Source: Treponema sp.
GTDB taxonomy: Bacteria > Spirochaetota > Spirochaetia > Treponematales > Treponemataceae
NCBI GenBank assembly: GCA_017469785.1
Contig: JAFUFU010000025.1
Coordinates: 46,413-110,412, forward strand
Length of the DNA stretch: 64,000 bases
Direction: 5' to 3'
Within the stretch, counting starts at the first letter, position 1. Every line of letters starts with the position of its first letter. Under the pieces are notes generated by a model that was given only the letters and a program-made list of their open reading frames with translations, was not told the DNA's origin and ran no database searches. Positions 32,883-41,325 of the stretch are shown here, piece by piece. Made by a program: the position numbers and the translations under genes.

Positions 32883-33066
32883 GAAAAAAATGACTCCAAA
32901 AATGATAGACGGTCAACATTTGTTGACATGTCCAATGACCGATTATACTATCAGATTTTTGAAAATGATGTAATACTTTTGAAAATATTCGAGCCAATTT
33001 CAGAAATTTGTCACTGTTTGAAACAGATTTGCAAAAACATCATTTTATTGCGTTTTTCTTGAAAAA

Positions 33067-34074
33067 CTATTCTTCTTCCATTTCCCAGAATTTCCTCGCG
33101 GCAAGAATGATTCTGTCGCCGATTCTCACATTTTCGCAGGAAATCGTGTCAAAATCCGCGGTGATGATTTCTTTTTCGCTGGTGCTGTCGCTCTGAATCA
33201 CGAAACGGCTTTTGCTTCCCAAAAATTCCTCGGATAAGACCGTGCCTGAAAGCAGGATTTTGTCGGCTGGCAGGAGATTTTTTTCGTAGGCGGGAGACTG
33301 GGGCGCGATTTCAAACCATTCCGGGCGAATCATGAGCGATTTCTCGCCTTTTTTTATTAAATTGGCCTTTCCCACGAAGTCGGCCACGAAAGCATTTTTC
33401 GGCTCAAAATAGATTTCTTTGGGGCTGCCTTCCTGCAAAAGTTTTCCATTGTCGATGACGGCGATTTTTGTGGAAAGGGAAAGGGCTTCTTCCTGATCGT
33501 GGGTCACATAAACCGTGGTGATTTTAAGCTTTTGCTGGATTTCCTTAAGCTCTTCCCTGACTTTCGTGCGGAGTTTTGTGTCCAGCGAAGAAAGAGGCTC
33601 GTCCATAAGAAGGATTTTCGGCTTTAAAACCAGGGCGCGGGCAAGGGCGACCCTCTGCTGCTGGCCGCCGGAAAGCTCATTGGGAAAGCGGGCCAGCAAA
33701 TCTTCGATGCCGAGAGCCTTGGCGATTTCAGGAACTTTGCTTTCAATTTCAGATTTTGAGAATTTCTGGATTTTTAGTCCGTAGGCTATATTCTGAGAGA
33801 CTGAAAGATGGGGAAAAAGGGCGTAATCCTGAAAAACCATGCCGACTTTTCGCTCGTTCACTTCGATTCCGGACTGATTCACGCCGTCAATGATGATTTC
33901 GCCTGATGACGGCTCCAAAAATCCCGAAATGAGGCGCAGGAGAGTGGTTTTTCCGCAACCGCTGGGCCCTAAAAGCGTGGTGAAGCTGCCTTCTTCCACG
34001 GTGAGGGAAAGATTGTCGATTGCGAGACTTTTTCCGAATGAGAAGGAAATGTTTTTCAGTTCAAGTTTAGTCAT
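33067..34074 (-). CDS. ABC transporter ATPase, FbpC/PotA type
   Basis: The protein has 335 residues. Walker A 'GPSGCGKTTLLR', Q-loop 'VFQDYALFPHL', signature 'LSGGQQQRVALARAL', Walker B 'ILLMDEPLSSLD' and H-loop 'YVTHDQEEAL' are all present. A C-terminal regulatory (TOBE-like) domain follows from about residue 235. It energises the adjacent permease. ATG 34074 is preferred over GTG 34083; it overlaps the permease stop by eight bases and GGGTG lies upstream. It is the last gene of the iron-type operon. Confidence 0.93.
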   Translation of the reverse strand: MTKLELKNISFSFGKSLAIDNLSLTVEEGSFTTLLGPSGCGKTTLLRLISGFLEPSSGEIIIDGVNQSGIEVNERKVGMVFQDYALFPHLSVSQNIAYGLKIQKFSKSEIESKVPEIAKALGIEDLLARFPNELSGGQQQRVALARALVLKPKILLMDEPLSSLDTKLRTKVREELKEIQQKLKITTVYVTHDQEEALSLSTKIAVIDNGKLLQEGSPKEIYFEPKNAFVADFVGKANLIKKGEKSLMIRPEWFEIAPQSPAYEKNLLPADKILLSGTVLSEEFLGSKSRFVIQSDSTSEKEIITADFDTISCENVRIGDRIILAARKFWEMEEE

Positions 34075-35638
34075 TTTTTTCACCCTTTTTTGATTCTAAC
34101 ATTTTGACGGCTGCCTTTCCAATCAAGAGGACAGAGAATGTGAGTGCCGTAAGGATTGTGGCCAAAGCGGCTGATTTTCCCCATTCACCCTGCTCAGCCA
34201 GATTGAGGATTTTGATTGAAGCGAGGGGCGTGTTGAAAGAAACGAGGAAGATAACCGCGCTGATTGTTCCCACTCCGCGGACAAAATCATAAATAAAAGA
34301 AGAGAAAATGCCGCCGCTGCTTAAAGGAGCCAAAATCGTCGTGAGAAGGTGCATTTTGTCTGCTCCCAGCGAGCGCGCTCCGTCGTCCAGACTGCTTTTT
34401 ATCTGAGAAAAGACCGTGCTGATAATCCTGTAAGAAAAGGGCATGAAACCTACGGTCATGGCGATGACAATCATGAGGGCGGAAAAGTGAATATTCAGCC
34501 GGTTTGAAGCCAGTGAAAAGGCGAGCCCGAAAAGAGAGCCGGGAACTGCCGCCGGAATCTGAACGCAGATGTCCAGATATTTTTTGCAGGGCAGGCTTGT
34601 CCGTGAGACAAAAAATGTAATTAAAAGGGCCAGAGTCGTGCTGAAAAGGGCTGCGACAAAGGCGAAGAAAATTGAATTCCGCAATTCGACGCCGTATTTT
34701 CCAATCATTTTAATATGGTCGAGGGTAAAAGCCGTGTTGATTCCCCAGATTTTCTGGAAAGCGCCTGCGAGAATAGCGATGAACTGAGCCAGAACCAAAA
34801 GTGAAATGACTGAGCAGAAAAGAGTGAGGAAAATCTTTGTGGCGGGCGAAGATTTTTTTTCTGGCAGGGGGCTTCCTTTTTGCCCTATGGTGGCGAATTT
34901 TGCCTCCTGTTTTTTCATGAAACGGTTTTGAAGAATAAATAAAATCACCGAGGGAATGACCAGAATGATTCCAAGGACGGCACTTGTTCCCGCGCTGACC
35001 CAACCTGTAAGCTGAGTGTAGACTTCGACGGCAAGGACGCGGAATCGTCCCGCCACAATCATCGGGTTTCCGAAATCACTTAAAACCGAAACCGCGATAA
35101 AAAGGGCGGCGGACAAAATGCCGTTTGCACAAAGGGGAATGGTAACGGTAAAGGCAATGCGGGCCTTTGAAGCCCCCATAGCTCTTGCCGCCTGCTCCAG
35201 GGAAGGATTGATTCGCCTGAGAACCTGGGCGCACATCAAATAAGAAATCGGGAAAAAGCAGAGAACCTGAGCGATTAAAAGCCCCCAGAATCCGTAGAGA
35301 CTCACATCCAGTCCCAGAAGAGTCTTGGTGAAAAATCCCTGGCGGCCGAAAAGAAGGATAAAGGAAAGACCGCCGACAAAAGGCGGAGTCATCAAGTGCA
35401 GAATCGGAATGATGCCGAAGATTTTTTTGAAAGGAATGTCGGCTTTCACCACGGCATAGGCGAAAATGTAGCCCACGAGAACGGAAAGCAGGGTGGAAGA
35501 GACGCACTCCAAAAGCGTGTTGAGCATAGCCCTGTGCCAGACGCCAGAAGAAAGCACCGAGGAAAAATCCTTGAGCTTTGGAGTGAGGCCGACTGAGAGA
35601 AGAGGAAAGACCACGCAGGCCGTGAGGATAAAAATCAC
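34067..35638 (-). CDS. ABC transporter permease, two fused FbpB-type halves
   Basis: The protein has 523 residues with about 12 membrane segments in two repeats, each with a binding-protein-dependent permease motif (EAA loops 'EQAARAMGASKARIAFTVTIPL' core and 'DDGARSLGADKMHLLTTILAPL' core). This matches ferric-iron type permeases. The start is uncertain. GTG 35638 has no ribosome site, and the frame stays open upstream (…KVSSTKILYLA) into the GC-rich repeat at 35679-35809 without an ATG. The repeat may have displaced the original start. Confidence 0.88.
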   Translation of the reverse strand: MIFILTACVVFPLLSVGLTPKLKDFSSVLSSGVWHRAMLNTLLECVSSTLLSVLVGYIFAYAVVKADIPFKKIFGIIPILHLMTPPFVGGLSFILLFGRQGFFTKTLLGLDVSLYGFWGLLIAQVLCFFPISYLMCAQVLRRINPSLEQAARAMGASKARIAFTVTIPLCANGILSAALFIAVSVLSDFGNPMIVAGRFRVLAVEVYTQLTGWVSAGTSAVLGIILVIPSVILFILQNRFMKKQEAKFATIGQKGSPLPEKKSSPATKIFLTLFCSVISLLVLAQFIAILAGAFQKIWGINTAFTLDHIKMIGKYGVELRNSIFFAFVAALFSTTLALLITFFVSRTSLPCKKYLDICVQIPAAVPGSLFGLAFSLASNRLNIHFSALMIVIAMTVGFMPFSYRIISTVFSQIKSSLDDGARSLGADKMHLLTTILAPLSSGGIFSSFIYDFVRGVGTISAVIFLVSFNTPLASIKILNLAEQGEWGKSAALATILTALTFSVLLIGKAAVKMLESKKGEKND

Positions 35639-35678
35639 GGCGAGATAGAGAATTTTTGTTGAAGAGACTTTTGCGTTA

Positions 35679-35809
35679 GGGATTGTAGCACCGCCTTTGG
35701 CGTTCGGGAGCGACCGCAGGGAGCGGACGAATGAAGCGACAGCGGAAGTGCGAAAAGCCCGACCGCCGCGTTACGGAGCGAAGCGCAGTAGCGGGGGAAC
35801 GCCAATCCC
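35679..35809. repeat. GC-rich inverted-repeat element inside the transporter operon
   Basis: The outer arms GGGATTG (35679-35685) and CAATCCC (35803-35809), and the inner arms TTGGCGTTC (35697-35705) and GAACGCCAA (35797-35805), bound a core rich in GAGCG/AAGCG units. Part (GGGAGCGACC-GCAGGG) resembles the insert at 9643-9717. It sits between the binding-protein and permease genes of one operon and next to the uncertain permease start. It is probably a dispersed REP-like element. Confidence 0.7.
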
Positions 35810-35833
35810 ATATTCTGCGCTATGCATTATGAA

Positions 35834-36841
35834 TTACTTAATTGCCTTGACCCATTTGTCCAGAACTTCCGATTTTTGAGCGGATGCTTTCTGCACGTCG
35901 TAGTCGATTAAATCGATTTCAGAAATCGCGATTCCGCCGTCAGGGCCTTTTGCCTCTGGATTTACAGGAGTTGTGTAAGTGATAGAGCTCATCAGGCTCT
36001 GTGCCTCTGGCGAAAGAATGAAATCCACGAATTTTTTTGCCGCAGGAAGATTTTTTGCGTTTTTCATGATTGAAACGCAGTCTACGTCACCCACGGACTG
36101 GGGAGGAGCAATCGGGCGGACATTGAAGCCCTGGGCGTTGTATTTGGCGAGGGCATGAAGATAAGAGATACCGATGGCATATTCGCCGCTTCCCAAAAAT
36201 TTTGCCGGAGCGCTGCCAGAATCCGGGAACTGACCGACATTTTTTGTGAGGGAAAGAAGATATTCCCAGCCTTTTTCATCGCCCAGACGCTGCAGCTGAT
36301 TTTGTACGAAAAGATAGCCCGTGCTTGAAGCGACAGGATTAGTCATGACGATTTCGCCTTTGAAAGCCGGATTAAGCAAGTCTTCCCAAGTTGCAGGGAG
36401 AGGCGTGCCGGGGAATTTTTCGGCAAAGCGTTTTTCGTTTACGCCGATTCCCAGGGTAAGGACGCAGAATCCTGTCCAGGTGTTGTCAGAAGCGACAGCA
36501 TAAGACGGAAGATTTTTTGCCAGCGGCGAGACATAGCTTTCGAGCGCTCCTTCTTTTGCAGCCTGAATATGATAGCTTGAGGCTCCACCCAGAAGAATGT
36601 CAGCCATAGGAGATTCTTTTTCAGTGATAACGCGATTTACCAGCTCGCCCGTAGTCGCACGGAGATAGCTCACTGGAACGCCGGTCTTTTTTGTAAAAAG
36701 TTTTGTGAGAGCTTCCGTTTCTTCGTCATGGATGATGGAGTAAACGCGAAGTTCCTTGGACGATGATTTTTCTTGGCAACCTGAAAGGCTGAATGCGAAA
36801 GTTGCAATGGCCACTATTAAGACAAAAAGATTTTTTTTCAT
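35834..36841 (-). CDS. Iron-type ABC substrate-binding lipoprotein (FbpA-like)
   Basis: The protein has 335 residues. The signal ends at a lipobox LSGC (about residue 19). The mature part starts 'ELRVYSIIHDEETEALTKLF', and contains 'ADILLGGASSYHIQA' and 'ISYLHALAKYNAQGF', the family-1 solute-binding pattern of ferric or related ligand uptake. The ATG at 36841 is chosen because GAGGTG is just upstream; an open frame 46 codons longer has no export signal. It is first in an operon with the permease and ATPase. The ligand is inferred only from family. Confidence 0.88.
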   Translation of the reverse strand: MKKNLFVLIVAIATFAFSLSGCQEKSSSKELRVYSIIHDEETEALTKLFTKKTGVPVSYLRATTGELVNRVITEKESPMADILLGGASSYHIQAAKEGALESYVSPLAKNLPSYAVASDNTWTGFCVLTLGIGVNEKRFAEKFPGTPLPATWEDLLNPAFKGEIVMTNPVASSTGYLFVQNQLQRLGDEKGWEYLLSLTKNVGQFPDSGSAPAKFLGSGEYAIGISYLHALAKYNAQGFNVRPIAPPQSVGDVDCVSIMKNAKNLPAAKKFVDFILSPEAQSLMSSITYTTPVNPEAKGPDGGIAISEIDLIDYDVQKASAQKSEVLDKWVKAIK

Positions 36842-36991
36842 AAACACCTCTTTTTTAGTAATGGGTTGAGTATAGAGTTTTTCTGAATATAAGAAAATAG
36901 CCAAAAGTGTGAAAAAAGTATAATACCAGATTCTCTTTTCCATGAGAGTTTGACCCTTTAAAAAAGAGAAGATTTCCATTAGACTGACTGT

Positions 36992-37942
36992 ATGAATCAG
37001 AATATTGAAGAAAATAATGAATCTGAATTGAATGTGAATGAGACGCAGCCTCCTGTAGGCGACAAGACTGCCCTTGTAACGATTATAGGCAGACCATCCG
37101 CAGGAAAATCCACTTTCTTGAATACGGCGGCGGGAGAGCCTGTCTCAATAGTAAGCGCAATGCCCCAGACCACGCGAAATGCAATCCGTGGCATCGTAAA
37201 CACGTCTTTCGGTCAGCTTGTTTTTGTTGATACTCCGGGCTATCACGATTCAGAAAAGAAAATGAACCTGCGCATGAGAAATATCGTCGCCGAGCAACTT
37301 GACTCCAGCGACCTCGTGCTTTACATAATCGACACGACCCGCTCTTGCGCCGAAGAAGAGCGAATGATTGCTGAGCTGCTCGAAAATCATCAGGATAAGC
37401 TTGTCATTGCCCTGAATAAAGTGGATGCGGCCCGCCCCCTTTTGGAACACGCTCGAAAATTCATCAAAGCTCATCTGCCTGCCGTTCCAGAAAAACGCAT
37501 TCTTGAAATGTCAGCCAAAAATGATCAGGGAATAAACGAAGTCCTCAAGGCTCTGTATGAAATGGCGAAGGTGGCTCCCCACTTGTACACAGACGACGCG
37601 TACACTGACCAGGAAGTTGATTTCCGAATTGCCGAAGTAATCCGCGAGCAGGCAATCAACCGCCTTGACGAAGAAGTTCCCCATGCCGTTTATGTTCAGA
37701 TTGCCGATTTGGAGATGCGTTCTCCTACAAAAATGTGGTGCCGCGCCTTCCTTTGCGTCGAAAAAGACAGCCAGAAAGGAATCGTTATCGGAAAAGGCGC
37801 CCAGATGATTAAGACAATCCGCGTAGAAAGCATCAAAGCCCTTAAAAAGATTTTTGACTACAAAATTGATTTGGACTTGCAGGTTAAAGTCGATAAAAAC
37901 TGGCGTCAGAGAGATGCAACGCTGAATAAACTTTTGAAATAA
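36992..37942 (+). CDS. era: GTPase Era
   Basis: The protein has 316 residues. G1 'GRPSAGKSTFLN' (about 33-44), G3 'DTPGYHDSE', G4 'ALNKVD' and the C-terminal KH domain with 'GIVIGKGAQMIKTI' are clear. Era binds 16S rRNA and helps 30S maturation. The N-terminus carries about 22 extra acidic residues compared with typical Era. A -10-like TAGACT (36980-36985) lies six bases before the ATG and no Shine-Dalgarno is seen. It is divergent from the iron-type operon. Confidence 0.95.
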   Translation: MNQNIEENNESELNVNETQPPVGDKTALVTIIGRPSAGKSTFLNTAAGEPVSIVSAMPQTTRNAIRGIVNTSFGQLVFVDTPGYHDSEKKMNLRMRNIVAEQLDSSDLVLYIIDTTRSCAEEERMIAELLENHQDKLVIALNKVDAARPLLEHARKFIKAHLPAVPEKRILEMSAKNDQGINEVLKALYEMAKVAPHLYTDDAYTDQEVDFRIAEVIREQAINRLDEEVPHAVYVQIADLEMRSPTKMWCRAFLCVEKDSQKGIVIGKGAQMIKTIRVESIKALKKIFDYKIDLDLQVKVDKNWRQRDATLNKLLK

Positions 37943-38000
37943 ATCTTCAAAAATGAAGAATAAATGAGAATAAAAGAAGTTAATTCTTTATATTTGACGC

Positions 38001-38029
38001 TTGACATATTGAAGAACTCGTTATAGCAT
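38001..38029 (+). promoter_or_regulatory. hipB-type promoter
   Basis: A consensus TTGACA (38001-38006), a 17-bp spacer and TAGCAT (38024-38029) lie directly upstream of the antitoxin ATG at 38036. TATAGC at 38022 is an alternative -10. The six-base gap predicts a leaderless transcript. Confidence 0.65.
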
Positions 38030-38035
38030 GAAGCC

Positions 38036-38419
38036 ATGTGGAAGAAAGCATTTTTCTGGCAGACAGACGAGCAAATTCTCATTGAACTTGGCCAAAGGCT
38101 AAAAGCGGCCAGAGTTCGCGCACAGCTCACACAGGCGGAGCTTGCCAAAAACAGCGGCGTGGCAAAAAGCACCATTGAACGGGCCGAAAAGGGCGAGGGC
38201 TTGCAGCTTCTCAATCTGGTAAAACTTTTTCGCGCCCTCAACATGCTTTCCTCTCTCGAAAGCCTTCTTCCTTCCGCAGAGCCAACACCCATGGAATATC
38301 TTGCCGTAAAAGATTCAGGCACTCTTCCCCAGAGGGTCAGGGCAAGTTCCAAGGCAAACAAGGATGTCCGGTTCAAGATTGACCATACCAGCCATTTTGT
38401 CTGGGAGGAAGATAAGTGA
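38036..38419 (+). CDS. HipB-like XRE-family antitoxin
   Basis: The protein has 127 residues. A Cro/CI helix-turn-helix spans about residues 18-75 ('LGQRLKAARVRAQLTQAELA', 'GVAKSTIERAEKG'). The remainder is a tail of about 50 residues that could contact the kinase. It is expected to repress the operon and hold the HipA-like toxin inactive. The stop overlaps the kinase start by four bases (ATGA-like, GTGAG at the junction). It has the HipB operon order but a longer C-terminus than E. coli HipB. Confidence 0.88.
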   Translation: MWKKAFFWQTDEQILIELGQRLKAARVRAQLTQAELAKNSGVAKSTIERAEKGEGLQLLNLVKLFRALNMLSSLESLLPSAEPTPMEYLAVKDSGTLPQRVRASSKANKDVRFKIDHTSHFVWEEDK

Positions 38420-39735
38420 GATACAGCGCTCAAATCAAGCTCTGGGGGGCGACAATCGGTGCAATCTCATTGGACGATTCCCAGCGAATTGCGGAATTTG
38501 AATACGACGAGTCTTTTCTTTCTTCTGGAATCCAAGTTTCCCCGGTGATGATGCCGCTAAGGCCGGGCGTCTTCCGCTTTCCTGATTTATCTTATGACTC
38601 ATTTTTCGGGCTTCCGGGGCTTTTAAGCGACTCCCTGCCCGACAAATTCGGTAACGAGCTTATTTCTGTTTATCTTGCCAGGCAGGGGCGGCTTTTGGAA
38701 TCCTTTAACGCGGTGGAGCGTCTTTGCTACACAGGCAGGCGGGGAATGGGTGCGCTGGAATACTTTCCCGTCATCAGCGAAGAAAGCGGGCAAAATCAAA
38801 ATGAACAGATTGCTGTTTCAGAGCTGGTTGAACTGGCTTCCCTCATTCTTTCCCACCGGCAGAATCTTTCGGTCGTGCTTGACGAGGCCGACAAGCGAAA
38901 TCTTTCAAAGTCCCTGCAAAAAATCATCTCACTGGGAACATCGGCTGGAGGAGCCAGGGCAAAAGCTGTCATCGCCCTCAATCCGGAAACAAACGAAGTC
39001 CGCTCAGGTCAAATTGAGGCAGGCAGTGGCTTTGAGCACTGGCTCATCAAATTCAGCGGAGTTGAGAACAACCGCGACAAGGAAAGCGCCGACAAGACGG
39101 ATTTTGGCCTGATTGAGTACGCCTATTACCTCATGGCAAAAGAGTGCGGAATCAGCATGAGCCCCTGCCGCCTGCTTTTTGACGGCAAAAACCGCCATTT
39201 TATGACAAAACGCTTTGACCGCTTTATTGACGAGCGGGGGCGGGTGCAAAAACTCCACATGCAGTCTCTGGCCGCTATGGGGCATTTCGATTTTAATCAG
39301 GCGGGCAGCGCAAGTTACGAGCAGGCCTTTACGATTATGAACATTCTTTCCCTTCCCCACAGCGACAAGGCAGAGCTTTTCCGCCGCATGATTTTCAATG
39401 TCCTGGCCATGAATTGCGACGACCATGTAAAAAACATTTCCTTCCTCATGGACAAAAGCGGAAGCTGGCATCTTTCCCCTGCCTATGATGTTGCCTTTGC
39501 CTACAATCCCGCAGGCGCATGGACGAGCAGCCACCAGATGACCATTAACGGCAAGCGAAAAAATATCGAATTTGAAGATTACGAAAACTGTGCCAAAATC
39601 GCAGGCCTCACCAATGCCGAAAAAAAACGAATTTATGCCCAGGTGCGCGAGGGCGTTCAAAAATGGCAGGAATGTGCGGGTGAAGCCGGCGTGAGCGAGG
39701 AAGATATTCAGGCGATTGGGAATTTACTGGGGTAA
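38416..39735 (+). CDS. HipA-like serine/threonine kinase toxin
   Basis: The protein has 439 residues, the usual HipA length. An N-subdomain 'LWGATIGAISLDDS...FEYDESF' is followed by the kinase core with ATP-binding 'FEHWLIKFSG', catalytic 'MNCDDHVKNISFLMD' (about residue 333) and 'AYDVAFAYNP'. HipA kinases inactivate glutamyl-tRNA synthetase or other targets and cause persistence. The start is GTG at 38416, four bases inside the antitoxin gene. It converges with the YoeB-type gene five bases away. Confidence 0.93.
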   Translation: MRYSAQIKLWGATIGAISLDDSQRIAEFEYDESFLSSGIQVSPVMMPLRPGVFRFPDLSYDSFFGLPGLLSDSLPDKFGNELISVYLARQGRLLESFNAVERLCYTGRRGMGALEYFPVISEESGQNQNEQIAVSELVELASLILSHRQNLSVVLDEADKRNLSKSLQKIISLGTSAGGARAKAVIALNPETNEVRSGQIEAGSGFEHWLIKFSGVENNRDKESADKTDFGLIEYAYYLMAKECGISMSPCRLLFDGKNRHFMTKRFDRFIDERGRVQKLHMQSLAAMGHFDFNQAGSASYEQAFTIMNILSLPHSDKAELFRRMIFNVLAMNCDDHVKNISFLMDKSGSWHLSPAYDVAFAYNPAGAWTSSHQMTINGKRKNIEFEDYENCAKIAGLTNAEKKRIYAQVREGVQKWQECAGEAGVSEEDIQAIGNLLG

Positions 39736-39740
39736 GTTGA

Positions 39741-40004
39741 CTATTTATCGCTGTAATGGTTTTTGCACTGATAAATCTTAATACAGGCGTCTTCAATTTT
39801 ATAAATGAGTCGGTTTTTCTCGTCAATTTCTCGGCTCCAAAATCCTGAAAGGTCTCCTTTGAGCGGTTCTGGATGCCCAAGTCCATCGTTGCCGTTTCGG
39901 TTGATGTCTTCAATGAGTTTATTTATTTTTTTTAGCGTTTTTTTGTCTTGGTTCTGCCAATAAATGAATTGCTCCCATGCGTCTTCATAAAACTGGATTT
40001 TCAC
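39741..40004 (-). CDS. yoeB: YoeB-type mRNA interferase toxin
   Basis: The protein has 87 residues. The RelE/YoeB fold is seen in 'FYEDAWEQFIYWQNQDKK', 'LKGDLSGFWSREIDEKNRLIY' (shortened core) and the end 'CKNHYSDK', which carries the conserved His-Tyr pair. The Glu and Arg expected for catalysis (REIDEKNRL) are present. YoeB cuts mRNA in the ribosomal A site. It overlaps the antitoxin gene by four bases. Confidence 0.92.
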   Translation of the reverse strand: MKIQFYEDAWEQFIYWQNQDKKTLKKINKLIEDINRNGNDGLGHPEPLKGDLSGFWSREIDEKNRLIYKIEDACIKIYQCKNHYSDK

Positions 40005-40237
40005 TTTTCCATTGCCTCCAGTTCTTCCAATGTTTTTGTGACAAAATGCAGTTTTCCTTCGTCATCAAGCCGTTTTAATTCTTTTAGGTGTTGGATATTC
40101 TCCTCGCTATAAAATTCATCTTTTGGTGTTTTTTTGATGCTGAGGTGTGCTGACGGAGCGAGTTTCACAAGACTTTTGATTGCGTCAACGAGATTTTTAT
40201 TTGCATTCTGAATCGTTATTGTTGCTGTCTGTGTCAT
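40001..40237 (-). CDS. Antitoxin of the YoeB-type pair
   Basis: The protein has 78 residues. It is short and acidic toward the C-terminus ('HLKELKRLDDEGKLHFVTKT', 'ELEAMEK'), with an N-terminal strand 'TATITIQNANKNLVDAIKSL' that resembles ribbon-helix-helix or related small antitoxins rather than YefM. GGAG precedes the ATG. Position and overlap with the toxin gene are the main evidence. Confidence 0.82.
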   Translation of the reverse strand: MTQTATITIQNANKNLVDAIKSLVKLAPSAHLSIKKTPKDEFYSEENIQHLKELKRLDDEGKLHFVTKTLEELEAMEK

Positions 40238-40294
40238 AATTTTCTCCTTCCGTGTAGTATATCATGATTTTTCTCTTTCTGCTATAATTTTGCC

Positions 40295-41143
40295 ATGCGA
40301 ACAGGCTTGGTAATGGAAGGTGGAGCCATGCGGGGAATGTTTACCGCTGGCGTTTGCGATGTCTTTCTTGAAAACGGAATTTCTTTTGACGGAGCGATTG
40401 GCGTTTCTGCGGGGGCGACTTTTGGCTGCAATTTTAAGTCTAAGCAGGTTGGGCGGGCTATCCGCTACAACAAGCGCTTTTCTCACGACTGGCGATATTG
40501 CTCTTTCCGCTCACTTCTTTTGACCGGTGATATGTACGGCGCGGATTTTTGCTACAATGTGCTTCCAAACAAGCTGGATTTATTTGATTACGCGACTTAC
40601 CGCTCAAATCCTCTTGCTTTTTATGCGGTGGCTTCTGATTGCAAGACTGGAAAACCGATTTACAAAGAGTTGAAAACTTGTGACGAATCTGATTTGACCT
40701 GGATGCGGGCAAGTGCCAGTATGCCCCTCGTTTCCCGCGTGGTAAAAATTGACGGCTACGAGCTTTTGGACGGCGGCATGACCGATTCCATTCCCTTAAA
40801 GGCTTTTGAGGAAATGGGCTACGAAAAGAACCTTGTGATTCTCACCCAGCCTAAGTGTTTTGTAAAAGAGCCTTCTTCTGCCCTTAGATTTATGAAATTC
40901 TCTCTTCGAAAATATCCCAAACTTTTTGACGCCATGCTCCACCGCCACGAAAACTACAACGCTCAGAAAGATTATGTCTTCGTCCAGGAAGCGGCGGGAA
41001 AAGCCATGGTTATCTGCCCGACTGAATCTTTGGGAATCAGCCGCACAGAAAGCAATCCCGACGAACTCCAGCGGGTCTACGACCTGGGGCGGCTTGCGGC
41101 TCAGGAAAATTTAAGTAAAATCAAAGACTTTCTTGAAAAATAA
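40295..41143 (+). CDS. Patatin-like phospholipase
   Basis: The protein has 282 residues. It opens 'GLVMEGGAMRGMFTAGVCD' (oxyanion glycines), has the nucleophile elbow 'IGVSAGATFG' (Ser about residue 40) and the dyad Asp in 'LLDGGMTDSIPL' (about 158-162), so both catalytic residues are present. The family hydrolyses acyl lipids; this is the bacterial YjjU/RssA type without a signal peptide. TATAAT (40283-40288) lies six bases before the ATG and no Shine-Dalgarno is seen. Confidence 0.93.
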   Translation: MRTGLVMEGGAMRGMFTAGVCDVFLENGISFDGAIGVSAGATFGCNFKSKQVGRAIRYNKRFSHDWRYCSFRSLLLTGDMYGADFCYNVLPNKLDLFDYATYRSNPLAFYAVASDCKTGKPIYKELKTCDESDLTWMRASASMPLVSRVVKIDGYELLDGGMTDSIPLKAFEEMGYEKNLVILTQPKCFVKEPSSALRFMKFSLRKYPKLFDAMLHRHENYNAQKDYVFVQEAAGKAMVICPTESLGISRTESNPDELQRVYDLGRLAAQENLSKIKDFLEK

Positions 41144-41283
41144 ATCCTCTATTGACAATTGATTGCGGATATCTGCCTGACGAGTGGGCCAGCAGATACA
41201 GCGGAAGTCAGACTGAGTGTGCACTTGGCTATGTTTTCTGCTCGACGATTGTGCTTCTTCCGATAGGTGCCCCTTTTGCTTTG

Positions 41284-41325
41284 AAGGGGATGACTCATAC
41301 TTATTGGTCATCCCCTTTCATTTTT
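41284..41325. terminator. Bidirectional terminator between patatin and tkt genes
   Basis: AAGGGGATGAC (41284-41294) is the perfect inverse of 41307-41317, with a 12-base loop. On the plus strand CATTTTTT follows. On the minus strand it lies downstream of the transketolase stop. The 180 bases between the genes otherwise hold nothing I can identify. Confidence 0.85.
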
